Below, piece by piece: positions 45,060 through 55,472 of a DNA stretch of 64,000 nucleotides. The notes under the pieces are model-generated. The model worked only from the letters and a program-made list of their open reading frames with translations, was not told the DNA's origin and made no database searches. The stretch's first letter is position 1. Each line of letters starts with the position of its first letter. The DNA comes from Norana najaformis. Taxonomy: Eukaryota > Annelida > Clitellata > Crassiclitellata > Hormogastridae. Both the position numbers and the translations under genes were made by a program. The stretch covers positions 16,694,275 through 16,758,274 of the forward strand of contig OZ029915.1 in NCBI GenBank assembly GCA_964023275.1, written 5' to 3'.

Positions 45060-45637
45060 TCCTTCTGAAGCCAAGTGCTTTTACCTTATCAAACCAGGTG
45101 TGTCTAAAATATCTTCTTGCTTCTTTCTGACTTGGTAACTTCACCATAAGTCCCTACCTTAAGTTCTCCAAATCTACGTCTAGATCCAACACTCATCCAA
45201 ATTACTTGTTGCTTGTTTACCTTCTGCTGTTTCTATCTGGTGACATTGAACTCTGGTCCTTGCAGGCTTGAAACGGTTAACTTCTGCCACTTTAATTCTA
45301 TATGGAATTGAGTCCTCCTCATAATTACATCTTGGATCATCCATTAGGTATCCTTGCTCACAGTGAAGCTTGGCTTTAACCACCTGATGCACCTTCCTTC
45401 ATTTTGGACTTAACACCTCACTCCTTTTCTGTGCTAAATGGATATCTTTTATAAATCACACTTGAAACTTGCTAGCTTCCCTTCACATATTCCAACCCCA
45501 AAGTCATTTGAAATCCCTTTTACTGATCTGGATTTTGGAAATCAGTGCATCAGTTTGTCAGTGTCTACCAGCCTCCCTCCCTCATTTTTTGACTTTTTCT
45601 TAGAATTCCAGTTACTGCTTGATGAGTATGGCTGAGA
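45060..45637 (+). mobile_element. LINE endonuclease fragment, cut by copy 3
   Basis: LKLASFPSHIPTPKSFEIPF and SLPPSFFDFFLEFQLLLDEY match the endonuclease part of the minus-strand LINE at 17.4 kb. The reading stops within a codon or two of the first recognisable residues of transposon copy 3. Confidence 0.55.
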
Positions 45638-46389
45638 GGTCATCAAAGACTTGAAAATGGTAGCATTCCTGATGGGTGTCCAAGGCGGTTTTACCAAGTT
45701 TCCCTGCTGTCTTCGCCTTTGGGACAGCAGGGACAACAAGATGCACTACCACAGGCGGGACTGGCCACAGCGGACCAAGTTCTTTGTGGGGAGGAACAGT
45801 GTCAAGTGGGACCCCCAGAAGGTGCTGATGCCACCATTGCACATCAGATTGGGCCTTATGAAACAATTTGTCACAGCTCTAAATAAAGAGTCGGCAGCCT
45901 TCAAGTACCTTCGAGACTTCTTCCCTAAGCTGTGTGAGGCAAAGGTCAAAGCCAGTGTCTTCATGGACCACAGATGAAGATCTTGAAATGCAAGGAATTC
46001 CCCAAGAAGCTCACTAGGAAGGAGAAAGTGGCTTGGAACAGGTTTGTCGCAGTGGTTAGGGCTTCTTGGGCAATCACAAGGCCGAAAACTATGTGTAGCT
46101 GATTGAGACTCTGGTGAAGAAGTACAGCAAAATGGGCTGCAAGATGTCCCTCAAAGTTCATATCCTTGATGCTCATTTTGATAACTTCAAGGAGAACATG
46201 GGAGCATACTCAGAGGAGCAAGTCGAGCACTTCCACCAGGATATACTGGACTTTGAACGTCACTACCAAGGACAGTATAACTAGAGCATGATGGGAGACT
46301 ACATTTGGGGGCTGATTCATGAGAGTGATTTACATTATTATCATAAATCTAAAAAAAATACTTCTAAATCTTTTGTGGTCATTTTTGTA
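45638..46389 (+). pseudogene. Copy 3: 5'-truncated, frameshifted transposase of the unnamed family
   Basis: It begins at the second catalytic block (KDLKMVAFLMGVQGGFTK) and runs through WDSR, MPPLHIRLGLMKQFV, FKYLRDFFPKL, a frameshift near 45,970, then KLTRKEKVAWNRFVAVVR. Another shift and stop at about 46,090 precede KMGCKMSLKVHILDAHFDNF, AYSEEQ, FHQDILDFERHYQGQYN (stop) and MMGDYIWGLI. The C-x2-C has become C-x2-R. The N-terminal half and first Asp block are absent. This branch (EEQ rather than DEH, ILDAH rather than FLHSH) is distinct from the other copies. Confidence 0.7.
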
Positions 46390-46499
46390 TAGCTGTATTG
46401 TAAATACTTGTTAATATTTATTTATATGTTTTTTACTTTAATTGCATGAAAACATGCAAATTTGCCCATTTCTTCGTTGGAAATAGGTAATTTTCAAAA

Positions 46500-46621
46500 T
46501 ATTATTTGTCTGGTCACAAAACCAAAGTTTGAAAGGAATAACAGCTATTTTCTATACTTTTGAGGCATAAGCAAGTAAGAAATAACATTTATTAACCAGA
46601 CAAAAAAATTGTTACTTAGTG
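46500..46621 (-). repeat. Possible right terminus of copy 3
   Basis: Reading inward from 46,621: CACTAAGTAACAATTTTTTTG, then GCCTCAAAAGTATAGAAAA. This resembles the ends of copies 2 and 4 (CACTGG...ACA...AAAATTTTTT, and GCCTCAAATGTTAGAA in copy 4). No left partner is expected because the 5' half is missing. Confidence 0.4.
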
Positions 46622-46639
46622 TAATTGCTGCTACCAGGA

Positions 46640-46860
46640 TGCTGAGCAGCAAGCTTGAAAGGTTGCTTTGATGTTTTGGGCCCAATTATCATGGCCATTG
46701 TCAACCTTTATCTCATTGGAGGCTGCTTCCCTGCCAGTTGTGCATATGTGATAGTTTGCCCGCTTCTTAAAAAGCCATCTTGCTGTTTTAAGGATCTATC
46801 AAACTACTGCCCCACCTCTACTCCAGTTTTATTTAAGAAATTCTGGAAAAAGTAGTTGCA
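46640..46860 (+). mobile_element. LINE RT start, first copy
   Basis: It reads LGPIIMAIVNLYLIGGCFPA, CPLLKKPSCCFKDLSNYCPT, the junction into the RT fingers domain. It may be the continuation of the LINE split by copy 3. Confidence 0.55.
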
Positions 46861-47509
46861 AATCACTTAAGCTGTCACCTCTCATAGCACAATATGTACC
46901 CTCTATTCCAGTATGTGTACTACATTTATTGTTCCACTGAAACTGCATTAGTTAACCATTTCATCACTTAATCAACTCTACAGACGAAGGAAAGGTAACT
47001 ATTGTGATTCTCCTGTCATTATCTGCCACTGTTAATACTTTTGATTACTATATACAGTACTCTTTTACCACCTTGAACACTAGTTTGGTCTTTCAGTTTT
47101 GGTAAACAATGCAAACTTGTATGAAAACTTGTTCCATCTGCCAAATCTGCATATTTAGCTAATTTAACTGTTGAGAATTCTACATAAAAAACTGCATGTT
47201 TGGCCTAAATAATTATTACATTAGGAGAAGTTAAATTTATCCCTGCTGAATACTCAGCTACCCATTAGCTTGCCAGTAATTTCTTGACCTTTGCAGATAA
47301 CATTTCTCGCTTAAGGCTGAGAAATATAAGGCTGTGGATCAGATAATTTCTTCATCCTAATACTTCACCTTCTCTGTCTTAGACTACTTTCAACTAATAG
47401 CTCTGGCATAGGTTTGCAAATTTATCTTTTCCTCATGTAATAAAGCTAAACCTGATGTCTACATGGAACTATTTATTCTCTTTTGAAGGAGTGCTTTGAT
47501 ATCCTGCAT

Positions 47510-48900
47510 TCAACCATTACATAAATTATCAGTTTAAAGAAACCTCTTCTTGACCCTGTTGGTCTGTCTAATTACAGACCCATCTCAACTTTTAATTTAG
47601 TATCTGAAGTTTTTGAACAGGTTGTTATGAAATGTTTGCAAACTCGCATACCTTCTAACTTGCTAATCTCCCCCATTCATTCTGCATACCATAAGTTTTT
47701 TAAATGGAATCTGCCCTTCTTGCTGTCCACCATGACATCATGTGCTATATGGATGAGGAGGGTGACAGCACTTATTCTTCTTGACTTGTCTCTGATTTTG
47801 ATACTGTGAACCATTCTCTTCTTATGCATTGTCTCCCACACTGGTTTGGAGTTATAGTCCCATCTTGCTTTGGTTTGCTGCATAACTCAGTCCTTGCACT
47901 CAAATCAGTATATATTTAAATGGTTGTTATTCTAGTGCTTTGTTGAAATGTGCACCCCAAAAGATTCTGTGCTTGGTCCTCTTTTGTTTAACATTATGCA
48001 CCACAGCACTGAGTACACTGCTAATCTTTCAATGACTAGGAGATCATTTCTGTGCTGATGATGCTCAAATGGACATTTTGTTTGATGTTTGACAGTTTGT
48101 CTTTTCATTCTTCTGCAGCTGTTGCCAACTGTCTTTAAGGAGGTGTAGTCTTGGATGGAAGCTCAGAAACTCCTCCTTAACCTGTCAGAAACTGAGTTTC
48201 TCCTACTGGGCACTTGACAGCAGCTCAAGAAGTTTGAATGGCTTAAATCTTTAAAAATGGTTGACTCACTTGTTGAGTTGGGTGATGCTATTCTGAAATT
48301 GGGCATTGTTTTTGACTATGCAGTGTCTGTCATCAACTATGTGAATGGTATTTGTGACACATGCAGAATTAGGCATTATTTCCCATGTATTCTAGGGGTA
48401 TCTCTGGCAAAAACCTGTTGGTCTCAAGTCACCTCATGTGATTGCTGTAACACTTCTTACACTACTCACCAGTATTATAAAGTCGTACATATTCAGAGAT
48501 TTCAGAATTCTTTGGCTAGAGCCATAACTGATACGTCAAGAAATATGAGCACATAATCCCTGTACTTAAATTCTTTGCAATGGCTTCCTGTTAAGCAAAG
48601 CATCTGTTTCAAACCAGATCTTGAAGTTTAGAAAACATTGAACTGTAGCCAACTGCAGTACTTAAACTCAATTGTCAAACCTCGGGCATTATCCAACTGG
48701 GCGATCCAGTTACCTTTCTCTGGTGATACCTAAGACTAGAACTGTGCTTTGGTGAATGGGCTTTTTTGGTTGCTGGACCTAGCGTTTCCTGTATCTGTTC
48801 ATTCTGCTCAGCCTCTTGTCATTTCAGTTTCAAGTTAAGACTTACCTTTTCAGTTGGGGTGTCCACCATAAGCTGTTTCTGTTTCTTGGCAGACCGTTTC
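47510..48900 (+). mobile_element. L2/CR1-like LINE, RT domain to 3' end
   Basis: Ordered remnants: KPLLDPVGLSNYRPISTFNL (about 47,540), HSAYHKFFKWNLPF, SDFDTVNHSLL (palm, about 47,795), CADDAQMD (active-site DD, about 48,055), LNLSETEFLLL, RFQNSLARAITDTSRNM and LQWLPVKQSICFK. The 3' UTR then runs to about 48,900. Stops are many. Confidence 0.65.
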
Positions 48901-48904
48901 TGGG

Positions 48905-49120
48905 TATTGACTGTGTATTGTATTTGTATTTGGTAACTTATGTAGTGCTTCTTACAGAACAAACTACTCAGAGGCGCTCTTACCATGAGAACCCTGCGGA
49001 AATAAGAACGTCTTTGAACAACGAGATGACTGAGCTCTAGCACCAACAGAGACCCTTGCATGAAACGAAGGCATAAGTCCATTCCATAGAGATGGGCCAA
49101 TAACAGCAAATCAGGCATCC
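48905..49120 (-). mobile_element. LINE 3' end, opposite orientation
   Basis: The minus strand reads GPSLWNGLMPSF-like, SSRCSKTFLFPQGSHG and then GAGCGCCTCTGAGTAGTTTG, with an ACAAATACAATACA tail. It belongs to the 'GCxCCTCTGAGTAG' 3'-end group. Confidence 0.55.
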
Positions 49121-50048
49121 TACCTTTGCCCCTTGCTCACTCATCAACTAGCAAACATTGTACTCGATCAATGTCTCTGCTCCACATTATTTTAGTAGTA
49201 ACTACTGCAATATTTTAAGTGGTTTTGTATTTGAATCGAACCTAATGAATGAATGAAATGGTGTGCATTAGTATGCTATAGGGTTCTTATGCATTCTCGG
49301 TGGCTGGTGGTCTGATGCTTTGAAATGCACTGCCCAGTTCTGTGCATTCTGTGAGTTCTTTAATGTTATCTAGGTCTAAAGTTAAGACTCGTCCGTTTCA
49401 ACTTGCTTATCCACTCTAGCCTGACTTCTGGTTTTCCTGAACCATCAAATTTCAACGGGCTTCTCCAAGGATAACAATTTTTTACTATAGTTTAACTTGA
49501 AGTAACCATTGACAGATGCATTGTGCATTATGATAATGGTGCTACAGAAGTCATTAGGTTAGATTAGTTAGTGAGCTCTGTGAGGCATCCAGTGGCTGAG
49601 AGATTTGTTGAGATTATGATGGTGAAAGAAGTACGAAACATACATGTGCTCCATGTAGGTGTAAACTTCACCTTAATCAACCAGTCCATTTGTTAATTAA
49701 ATATTTCTTTGATGAGTGCTTTGTGCTGACAGCATGTTTTCTGAACCATAAAGTGCTATGCTGAGAGAACTAGCTTACTCACAGACACTTTTATCAATCA
49801 GTCTGTTTACGTTGTTTGTCCACCGTATTTTGTAGAACTAAACCAGCGCCTCATACTCTTACCAGATTTTCCTTGTACTCAGTACTGTTGACCAAACAGC
49901 AAGATGATATTGACCAGAGTCATTTTCAAAATTTTTCTTGCACCTTTTTAATACTGCACTTACCACATTTATATAGTCTTTTTCAACCATTGGCTTATTT
50001 GTGAGTCATTAAATCGACTTTAAAGTTAGTTTTCTTTTTTATTTGTCA
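49121..50048. other. Spacer and possible 5' UTR intron of the SAM-RA-PDZ gene
   Basis: A LINE tail (CATTGACAGATGCATTGTGC) lies at about 49,506-49,560. The rest has no feature. The right end is a splice acceptor. Confidence 0.35.
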
Positions 50049-50049
50049 G
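50029..50049 (+). promoter_or_regulatory. Splice acceptor upstream of the large coding exon
   Basis: TTTTCTTTTTTATTTGTCAG ends at 50,049, a pyrimidine tract followed by CAG. It sits 25 bases before the ATG at 50,075. This suggests a non-coding first exon further upstream and argues against a simple processed retrocopy. Confidence 0.5.
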
Positions 50050-50074
50050 AATAATCACTACAGAATATTCAGTC

Positions 50075-53000
50075 ATGTTTAAGGCCATCATCGGGACAAT
50101 CAATTCACGGAAGGCACGATCAAAGTCCGGCAAGAGTGAGTTGGTGAACCAGTTTGCCATTAACACTGATTCCTGTGCAGGTTCCTTACAAAACCTTGAA
50201 AACAAAAATACCACTCAAAGAACTCTTGATTCATCTAAATATACAACTGAAGATTTATCCATAAATACTGTTGGAAACATTGATAATGTGGAACCAGAGA
50301 TATTTAGATTAGCAAACACAAAATTGAGAGCATGTCGAAATGTATCAGTCAGTCTGGATGATCTAGAAGAAAAGGCTGGTGGCATGCTTGGCTTGGACGT
50401 AGACAGCATGTATGATTTAAAACCAGTAAAGTGGCTTTCTACGCTTAGATTTCATCCTGATGCTGAAGAAGATTACTTTAATGGAGATTATTATTTGACA
50501 GCTTCCTTGTCACTTCAGTCCGTAAATCCAGATATTAATAACTGTTATGTTAATGGAGAACAGACAAGTGACTTCAAGGAAAATACAATCTCGTGGAAGT
50601 CTTTTCTTGTGCGTCAGAACCTTGGTGAGCACAGCAAGGCAACTGGATTGCAGAAATCACATATTTTGCCATTAGACAGCAACTGCCGAATCTGTGATAC
50701 AACTTTGCCACCACATAGAGATCGTCCCAGTAGGGATCAGATCACATCAATTGCTGTGCCTCAAGAATATTATGCTAATGAGATTGCCTTGCCTGAAACC
50801 CATTCAAGAATGTGCACGTGTGCATATAGCAGGTCAGTTGAAATCCAAAACTCTGCCACTGTGCCATCGAAAATCCGTGAAGTAAACAGTCTAGCACAAG
50901 ACAGTGAAAGTTCCAGTGGTCTGCCAAATGCAAAGAAACTAATAGTTAATGATCATAACTTCAACACTTTTGGCACTCCATTAAATTTTAGTGCCAATTA
51001 TATTTTGAGTTCATCAGCCAAGGCTTTGGAGAAGGAGTCCGTTTGCTCACTACATTCATCATCTTCAGTCAATGAGAGTGAGCTGTACTTGCTTTCAACT
51101 AGTTTTCTTAATGATAGTAACTGCACTTATGTTTCAATGTTGAACAAAAGTGTTCCACTGTCAAAGGCTTTACCAGAGGGTAATGTGATAATTGAGGATG
51201 ATTATGCTTCAGAAGTAGTGGCATCATTTCTGGAACCTCGTCTTGAGACTGAACATTCCAGTTTAGATCTAAGTTTCGCTGTAAGAAATCCACAGTTTTC
51301 AGGAATATTCTACACAGATCAACAGTCAAACGATGACAGTGCATTACAAAATCAAAACACTCGGCAGCGTATTTTAAGTTCAAAAGTCTTGGACCAGAGA
51401 CTTCATTTTAGCAATAACTGGAAGACAGAGAAACAAGCCAACTGGACTCAAGGAGATGTCATGTCATGGGTATATGCTGTTGGACTGGAGAAGTTCTCAG
51501 ATCTTTTTAGAGAAGTTCCTGGTTCTCAACTGGAGAACATCAACACGGAGAAACTTACCTTTGAAGAAAAAGCAACTGTTGTGTCAAAGCTGTATCATTT
51601 GCATGAAATGCAAGAAATGCTGGTGGGTGATCCAGCTTCAAGTCGAAAGGAAAAAGAGTTGCAGCATGAGGGTAATTTTAGGACTCATGAACCAAGCAAC
51701 AGCAAAGCAATGCTGAGGAATGATGAAGGAGCATCAGCAGCAGACAAACAGCCATTGCCTGAAAATAATCATCAGCAAAAAGCCAGTGAAATGCAGAAAT
51801 TCTGTGTTTTTAGAAGTATTAGTGGAGTAATGAAGCAGTTGGTCATTTCAGTTACAAAGCAGACTACTGTTGCAGAAATAATTGAAACAATTTTACTTCT
51901 GGATAATGTGATAGAAGATCATAATCTTTATAGTGTAGTTGTGGTGAATGATAACCATAAAATAGACGGCAGTTACAAGGTGATGGCTCAGAGTGAAGTT
52001 GTTGCAGTTATGAATCAGAGCTTTTGCGCAGATGATGGATGGCATTTTGAGTTACACAAAAGTGATGGTCTGGAAATAACAATCACTCTTAATAATTCTT
52101 GTCTAGGAACAACAGAAACCAAACAGTTAACTGTTGCAAGGCACTCAAAAAGTAGTGAAGTGATTTCTTTGGCTGTTCGTACATTTGGTTTGCATGATTG
52201 CTCAGACGAGTCTTTCAGTTTAATAATAATTCAAGAATGTAGCAATGAAATGCTAGCAATACAAGAAAACAAAGTTCTTGCAGACTTAACATCTTCTAAT
52301 TTTCTGCTGTGTAAAAAAGAAAGTCTGGTACAAGGTGACATAGAGAATGTGAGTTTTGGAAGTTCCAGCAGTAATCTTTCAGGATGGGAACGAAAACAAA
52401 GTGATAGCACAGAGAATTTTATGGCTCTGCGTTCTGGTCAAGACAGCAGCATAGTGCAGCCAGGTTGCAAAATTATCCCCAGTTCTGCTACAAGGTCAGC
52501 TTCACCTGTTTCAGCTTCAGAACTCTGTGAGTTGCAACGGGCTTTGATGCATAAGAACTCTCTCATAGCAGCACTGGAACAAGAGAAAATAGAGCTAACT
52601 GAAAAACTTTCTGTGGTGGCACAACCCGACAGTGGTCCTAATGGCAACCTTTATGATGCCATTCAAGATACATGTGATTCAGCCTGTGTTTTTAGTGTAA
52701 AATTAGCAAAAAAAGCAGACAACACACTTGGCTTTATGTTAGGTGTGAATTGTGATGATCAGCCAATAGTGAAAAGGTGTCAGCCTGGAATCCCACTGAA
52801 GAAAGGTGATAGATTTCTAGAAGTAGATGGAATTCCAGTTTTCAACCTAACTGAGAACAATCTGTATAAAGTATTGGTGAAGCGTCCATCTTCAGAGATA
52901 AAGGTAGTTGTTTTGAGAAAGAATGAACCACCAGATGATGTGATTTCTGGTTTGTCCGAAGTAAATGCCTTGAAGCAGGATTTATATTTGGCCTTGCTGG

Positions 53001-53365
53001 AGTTGGAGATTGCTGAACAAGAAAACCAGGACTTAAATCATGCAACTTGTGAGCTAAAGCATTCCCTGCACATGTCAGAAAGCAGTTGTCAGCGGCTGCA
53101 AGCAGAAATAGAAGAACTGAAGAATGCAGTCCAGGAATATCAGTTTATTTTGAAGCAGGATCGTGAAATGCTATTATACAGTGGAAATGCCATAGAGGTG
53201 AAAGAAGGGAACCTGAGGGTAGTGGAGCAGCTGATGAAGGATAGCACTTTAAAGAATTGCCCTTATATTAAGCAGCTTGATGTTAGCAATAGCAGCAGTA
53301 TCAATGAAGGACAATGCATAAGCTCCGCACTTGGGAACGAGTTGCTAGAAACATCTAAGACATGA
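50075..53365 (+). CDS. SAM-RA-RA-PDZ coiled-coil scaffold protein, single coding exon
   Basis: A 1,096-aa uninterrupted frame. Residues 1-455 are Ser/Asn-rich and probably disordered. A SAM domain spans about 456-520 (NWTQGDVMSWVYAVGLEKFS, then a conserved helix ending LYHLHEMQEM). Two Ras-association-like ubiquitin folds follow, about 575-662 and 666-750. A short coiled coil is at 816-848 (LQRALMHKNSLIAALEQEKI). A PDZ domain is at about 871-950 (TLGFMLGV as the carboxylate loop, DRFLEVDGIPV). A longer coiled coil spans about 965-1030. SAM domains oligomerise, RA domains bind Ras/Rap-GTP and PDZ domains bind C-terminal peptides, so a cortical or junctional signalling scaffold is inferred. I know of no named protein with exactly this order; CNK, Tiam and neurabin share only parts. 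The start is chosen as the first ATG after the acceptor at 50,049. Confidence 0.88.
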   Translation: MFKAIIGTINSRKARSKSGKSELVNQFAINTDSCAGSLQNLENKNTTQRTLDSSKYTTEDLSINTVGNIDNVEPEIFRLANTKLRACRNVSVSLDDLEEKAGGMLGLDVDSMYDLKPVKWLSTLRFHPDAEEDYFNGDYYLTASLSLQSVNPDINNCYVNGEQTSDFKENTISWKSFLVRQNLGEHSKATGLQKSHILPLDSNCRICDTTLPPHRDRPSRDQITSIAVPQEYYANEIALPETHSRMCTCAYSRSVEIQNSATVPSKIREVNSLAQDSESSSGLPNAKKLIVNDHNFNTFGTPLNFSANYILSSSAKALEKESVCSLHSSSSVNESELYLLSTSFLNDSNCTYVSMLNKSVPLSKALPEGNVIIEDDYASEVVASFLEPRLETEHSSLDLSFAVRNPQFSGIFYTDQQSNDDSALQNQNTRQRILSSKVLDQRLHFSNNWKTEKQANWTQGDVMSWVYAVGLEKFSDLFREVPGSQLENINTEKLTFEEKATVVSKLYHLHEMQEMLVGDPASSRKEKELQHEGNFRTHEPSNSKAMLRNDEGASAADKQPLPENNHQQKASEMQKFCVFRSISGVMKQLVISVTKQTTVAEIIETILLLDNVIEDHNLYSVVVVNDNHKIDGSYKVMAQSEVVAVMNQSFCADDGWHFELHKSDGLEITITLNNSCLGTTETKQLTVARHSKSSEVISLAVRTFGLHDCSDESFSLIIIQECSNEMLAIQENKVLADLTSSNFLLCKKESLVQGDIENVSFGSSSSNLSGWERKQSDSTENFMALRSGQDSSIVQPGCKIIPSSATRSASPVSASELCELQRALMHKNSLIAALEQEKIELTEKLSVVAQPDSGPNGNLYDAIQDTCDSACVFSVKLAKKADNTLGFMLGVNCDDQPIVKRCQPGIPLKKGDRFLEVDGIPVFNLTENNLYKVLVKRPSSEIKVVVLRKNEPPDDVISGLSEVNALKQDLYLALLELEIAEQENQDLNHATCELKHSLHMSESSCQRLQAEIEELKNAVQEYQFILKQDREMLLYSGNAIEVKEGNLRVVEQLMKDSTLKNCPYIKQLDVSNSSSINEGQCISSALGNELLETSKT

Positions 53366-53760
53366 ATATATCGTGTAAGATTATCTAACAGTACAGAATT
53401 CTGATAGCTTTGATACCAAAAGCCCGTGTCCTGTTTTTCTGAGATCTGAATGCAGCTGTTAAAAATTTTCTCTGTTGCCACTGCAGTTTAAAGTTTTAAT
53501 TTTCTGTAATAAGGAAGTGGTGTTTTTTCATGAAATCCAAGAGAAAACAGTTTCAGTGTTTAGATTTCCAGCTTCAGTGAATACCGACTGCCCTGTTGCT
53601 TTTGTTAGTACATTGATGCAAAATACACAGAATGAGCTCTTTACAATGTTTGATGAAATTTGTAAGAGTGACTACCAGTAATTATTTTGAATTCATTAAG
53701 TCTATTTTAAATCCATTAAAGCACATTCTTAATTTAAACAACAATTTGGATAAGGTGGAC
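53366..53760 (+). other. 3' UTR of the SAM-RA-PDZ gene
   Basis: A non-coding T-rich stretch with a variant polyadenylation signal ATTAAA at 53,715-53,720. Confidence 0.45.
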
Positions 53761-53777
53761 ATTACTCAGTTACATTA

Positions 53778-54124
53778 GTCGCCCATTAAGGATGTCCGCA
53801 AAAATGACCAACTTTGGACCTCTCCCTCCCCGTTTCGCATTACCATCCCCTTTATGGACAGTTGCACTCCAGTGGAGTACTAAGGCCTAGATGAGGCTAC
53901 TTTGTTGATCTTGCAGGGCTAACAATGCTTCAGGATGTGGTACGTTGATACTCCTGCATCCATTAAAGGGGCCCTAGTTAGATTCAACGCAGTACGGGCA
54001 CAGACTACTGAAACATGCATGTAGCAAATTTTTATGCAGACGTCTGCATGGGGCATAAACCCTCATTTCCACGTCTGGGTGACCCATCCCTTCCTGTCAT
54101 TGCAGACATCCTTAATGGATGGCC
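53778..54124. mobile_element. MITE with CCATTAAGGATGTC terminal repeats
   Basis: The left end reads GTCGCCCATTAAGGATGTCC and the right end, inward, GGCCATCCATTAAGGATGTC. Each is followed by GC and an A-rich patch. Length is about 347 bp, with no coding content. The outer bases (GCC-ATCCATTAA) resemble those of the element at 43,771. Confidence 0.65.
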
Positions 54125-54564
54125 CTTTAGGCCTATTTTATGCATGTCCCTCAGCATATTGGGTGTAGCTGTATTTGAGAGGTGATCTCAGCAAAAACAG
54201 TATTTAGTGTAATTGCTAATTGTGGTCCTTGTATGCACAGTAACTTTGATGCTCAAGTGCACATTTTAATTTAAACACTTTCTGTTAACATTATTTTTTT
54301 GTGATTTTACATGTATTACAGTGGACATTATAAATTATCCTGTAGATGTGGGATTGGAAAAGAGCCCCTTTACTGAATCATAAACAGTATCATAAAACAG
54401 AAATTGCTGGCAAGAGGCCCTGATGAAGTGTTCCTTGAGTTGACAGCAATTTAACCATTATGTGCATCAGGAAAAAACAGTTAAATAAGAAGCGAATATA
54501 AATAGTTTCTAGAATAGCACAAGCTGTTGTCTTTTTCAAATTATAAATGATCTGGTGTACATGT

Positions 54565-54668
54565 ACATGGTTTTATATAGCAACCGTATGGCCATCGCCC
54601 TGCTGCCCATTTGAATGGGTGCCATGCCACTTAAAGTCCCTGTGCACGGACTGTGCTAGCCCGAGATT
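54565..54668 (-). repeat. SINE body fragment
   Basis: The minus strand reads CTTTAAGTGGCATGGCACCC then ATTCAAATGGGCAGCAGGG, matching the SINE body at 29,160-29,210. The tRNA head is missing. Confidence 0.55.
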
Positions 54669-54676
54669 TAAAACTC

Positions 54677-54813
54677 TGAAATACTATCAGTATGCAACCA
54701 GAGATATTTAGATTAGAAAATACAAAACTGAGAGCATGTCAAAATGTATCAGTCAGTCTGGATGATCTAGAAGAAAAGGTTGGTGGCATGCTTGAAATAC
54801 TATCAGTATGCAA
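54677..54813 (+). repeat. 95-bp copied piece of the SAM-RA-PDZ gene between 21-bp direct repeats
   Basis: 54,698-54,792 matches 50,294-50,390 (codons for EPEIFRLANTKLRACRNVSV onward) with about five substitutions. It is flanked by identical 21-base sequences TGAAATACTATCAGTATGCAA at 54,677-54,697 and 54,793-54,813. The parent piece is internal to an exon and has no poly(A). Confidence 0.9.
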
Positions 54814-55288
54814 ACCATCATCCTTGCATACAGAGGTGCCTTGACATGTTGAATTTACAATTGATATCACTGGCCAACAGAAAAAAATTTTTTTCTTGTT
54901 GCCTTCGGTTTTAGACCTGTTCTTGGGGTAATTTTGGGTGCTGATTCAGAAAATGTCATTGGATTGAGTGCATCAGGTCTAGTTTCTGAGATATCGTCGA
55001 TTTTGTAAAGAAAACCCAGTCCACTCTTTAAACGATGTCTTTGGCAAAACTAAAATGTCATAATAAGCTTTATTTATGGCTAATTATAATTCTTGCTGAT
55101 TCATATAATGCCTACATCCTTATAATGTAAAATCAGCATATCTTGCCGCGTGCTGAGATATTGCTGATTCAACGAAATAACTATTCCGTAGCCTACAGCT
55201 TACTCAGCACTAAATTCATGGCCTCATTTAGAATTTATTTGTGCTTATACAGCGTTTCATGGTTTCGAACTATGTAAATAGATTATGC

Positions 55289-55317
55289 TGAAGTCAGCAT
55301 TTATAGCCTGTATAAAC
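55289..55317 (+). promoter_or_regulatory. Decayed CRE-like and TATA sites of copy 4
   Basis: TGAAGTCA (one mismatch from the CRE) at 55,289-55,296 and TATAAACC at about 55,311 have the same order and spacing as in copies 1 and 2. The ATG is at 55,473. Confidence 0.4.
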
Positions 55318-55472
55318 CGCCTCCTGAAAGCTAGAGCAGCCGCAGTCGTCTTAGGGCACATTAAGAGTTGGTCGCAAGAACAATCTGTGAATGTGAGCAT
55401 TAAATAACTACATGTTCTTACTATTTTTTAGGTTAGTCATTTAATTCCTCAGATGCGAACATCCTTAAGGTT

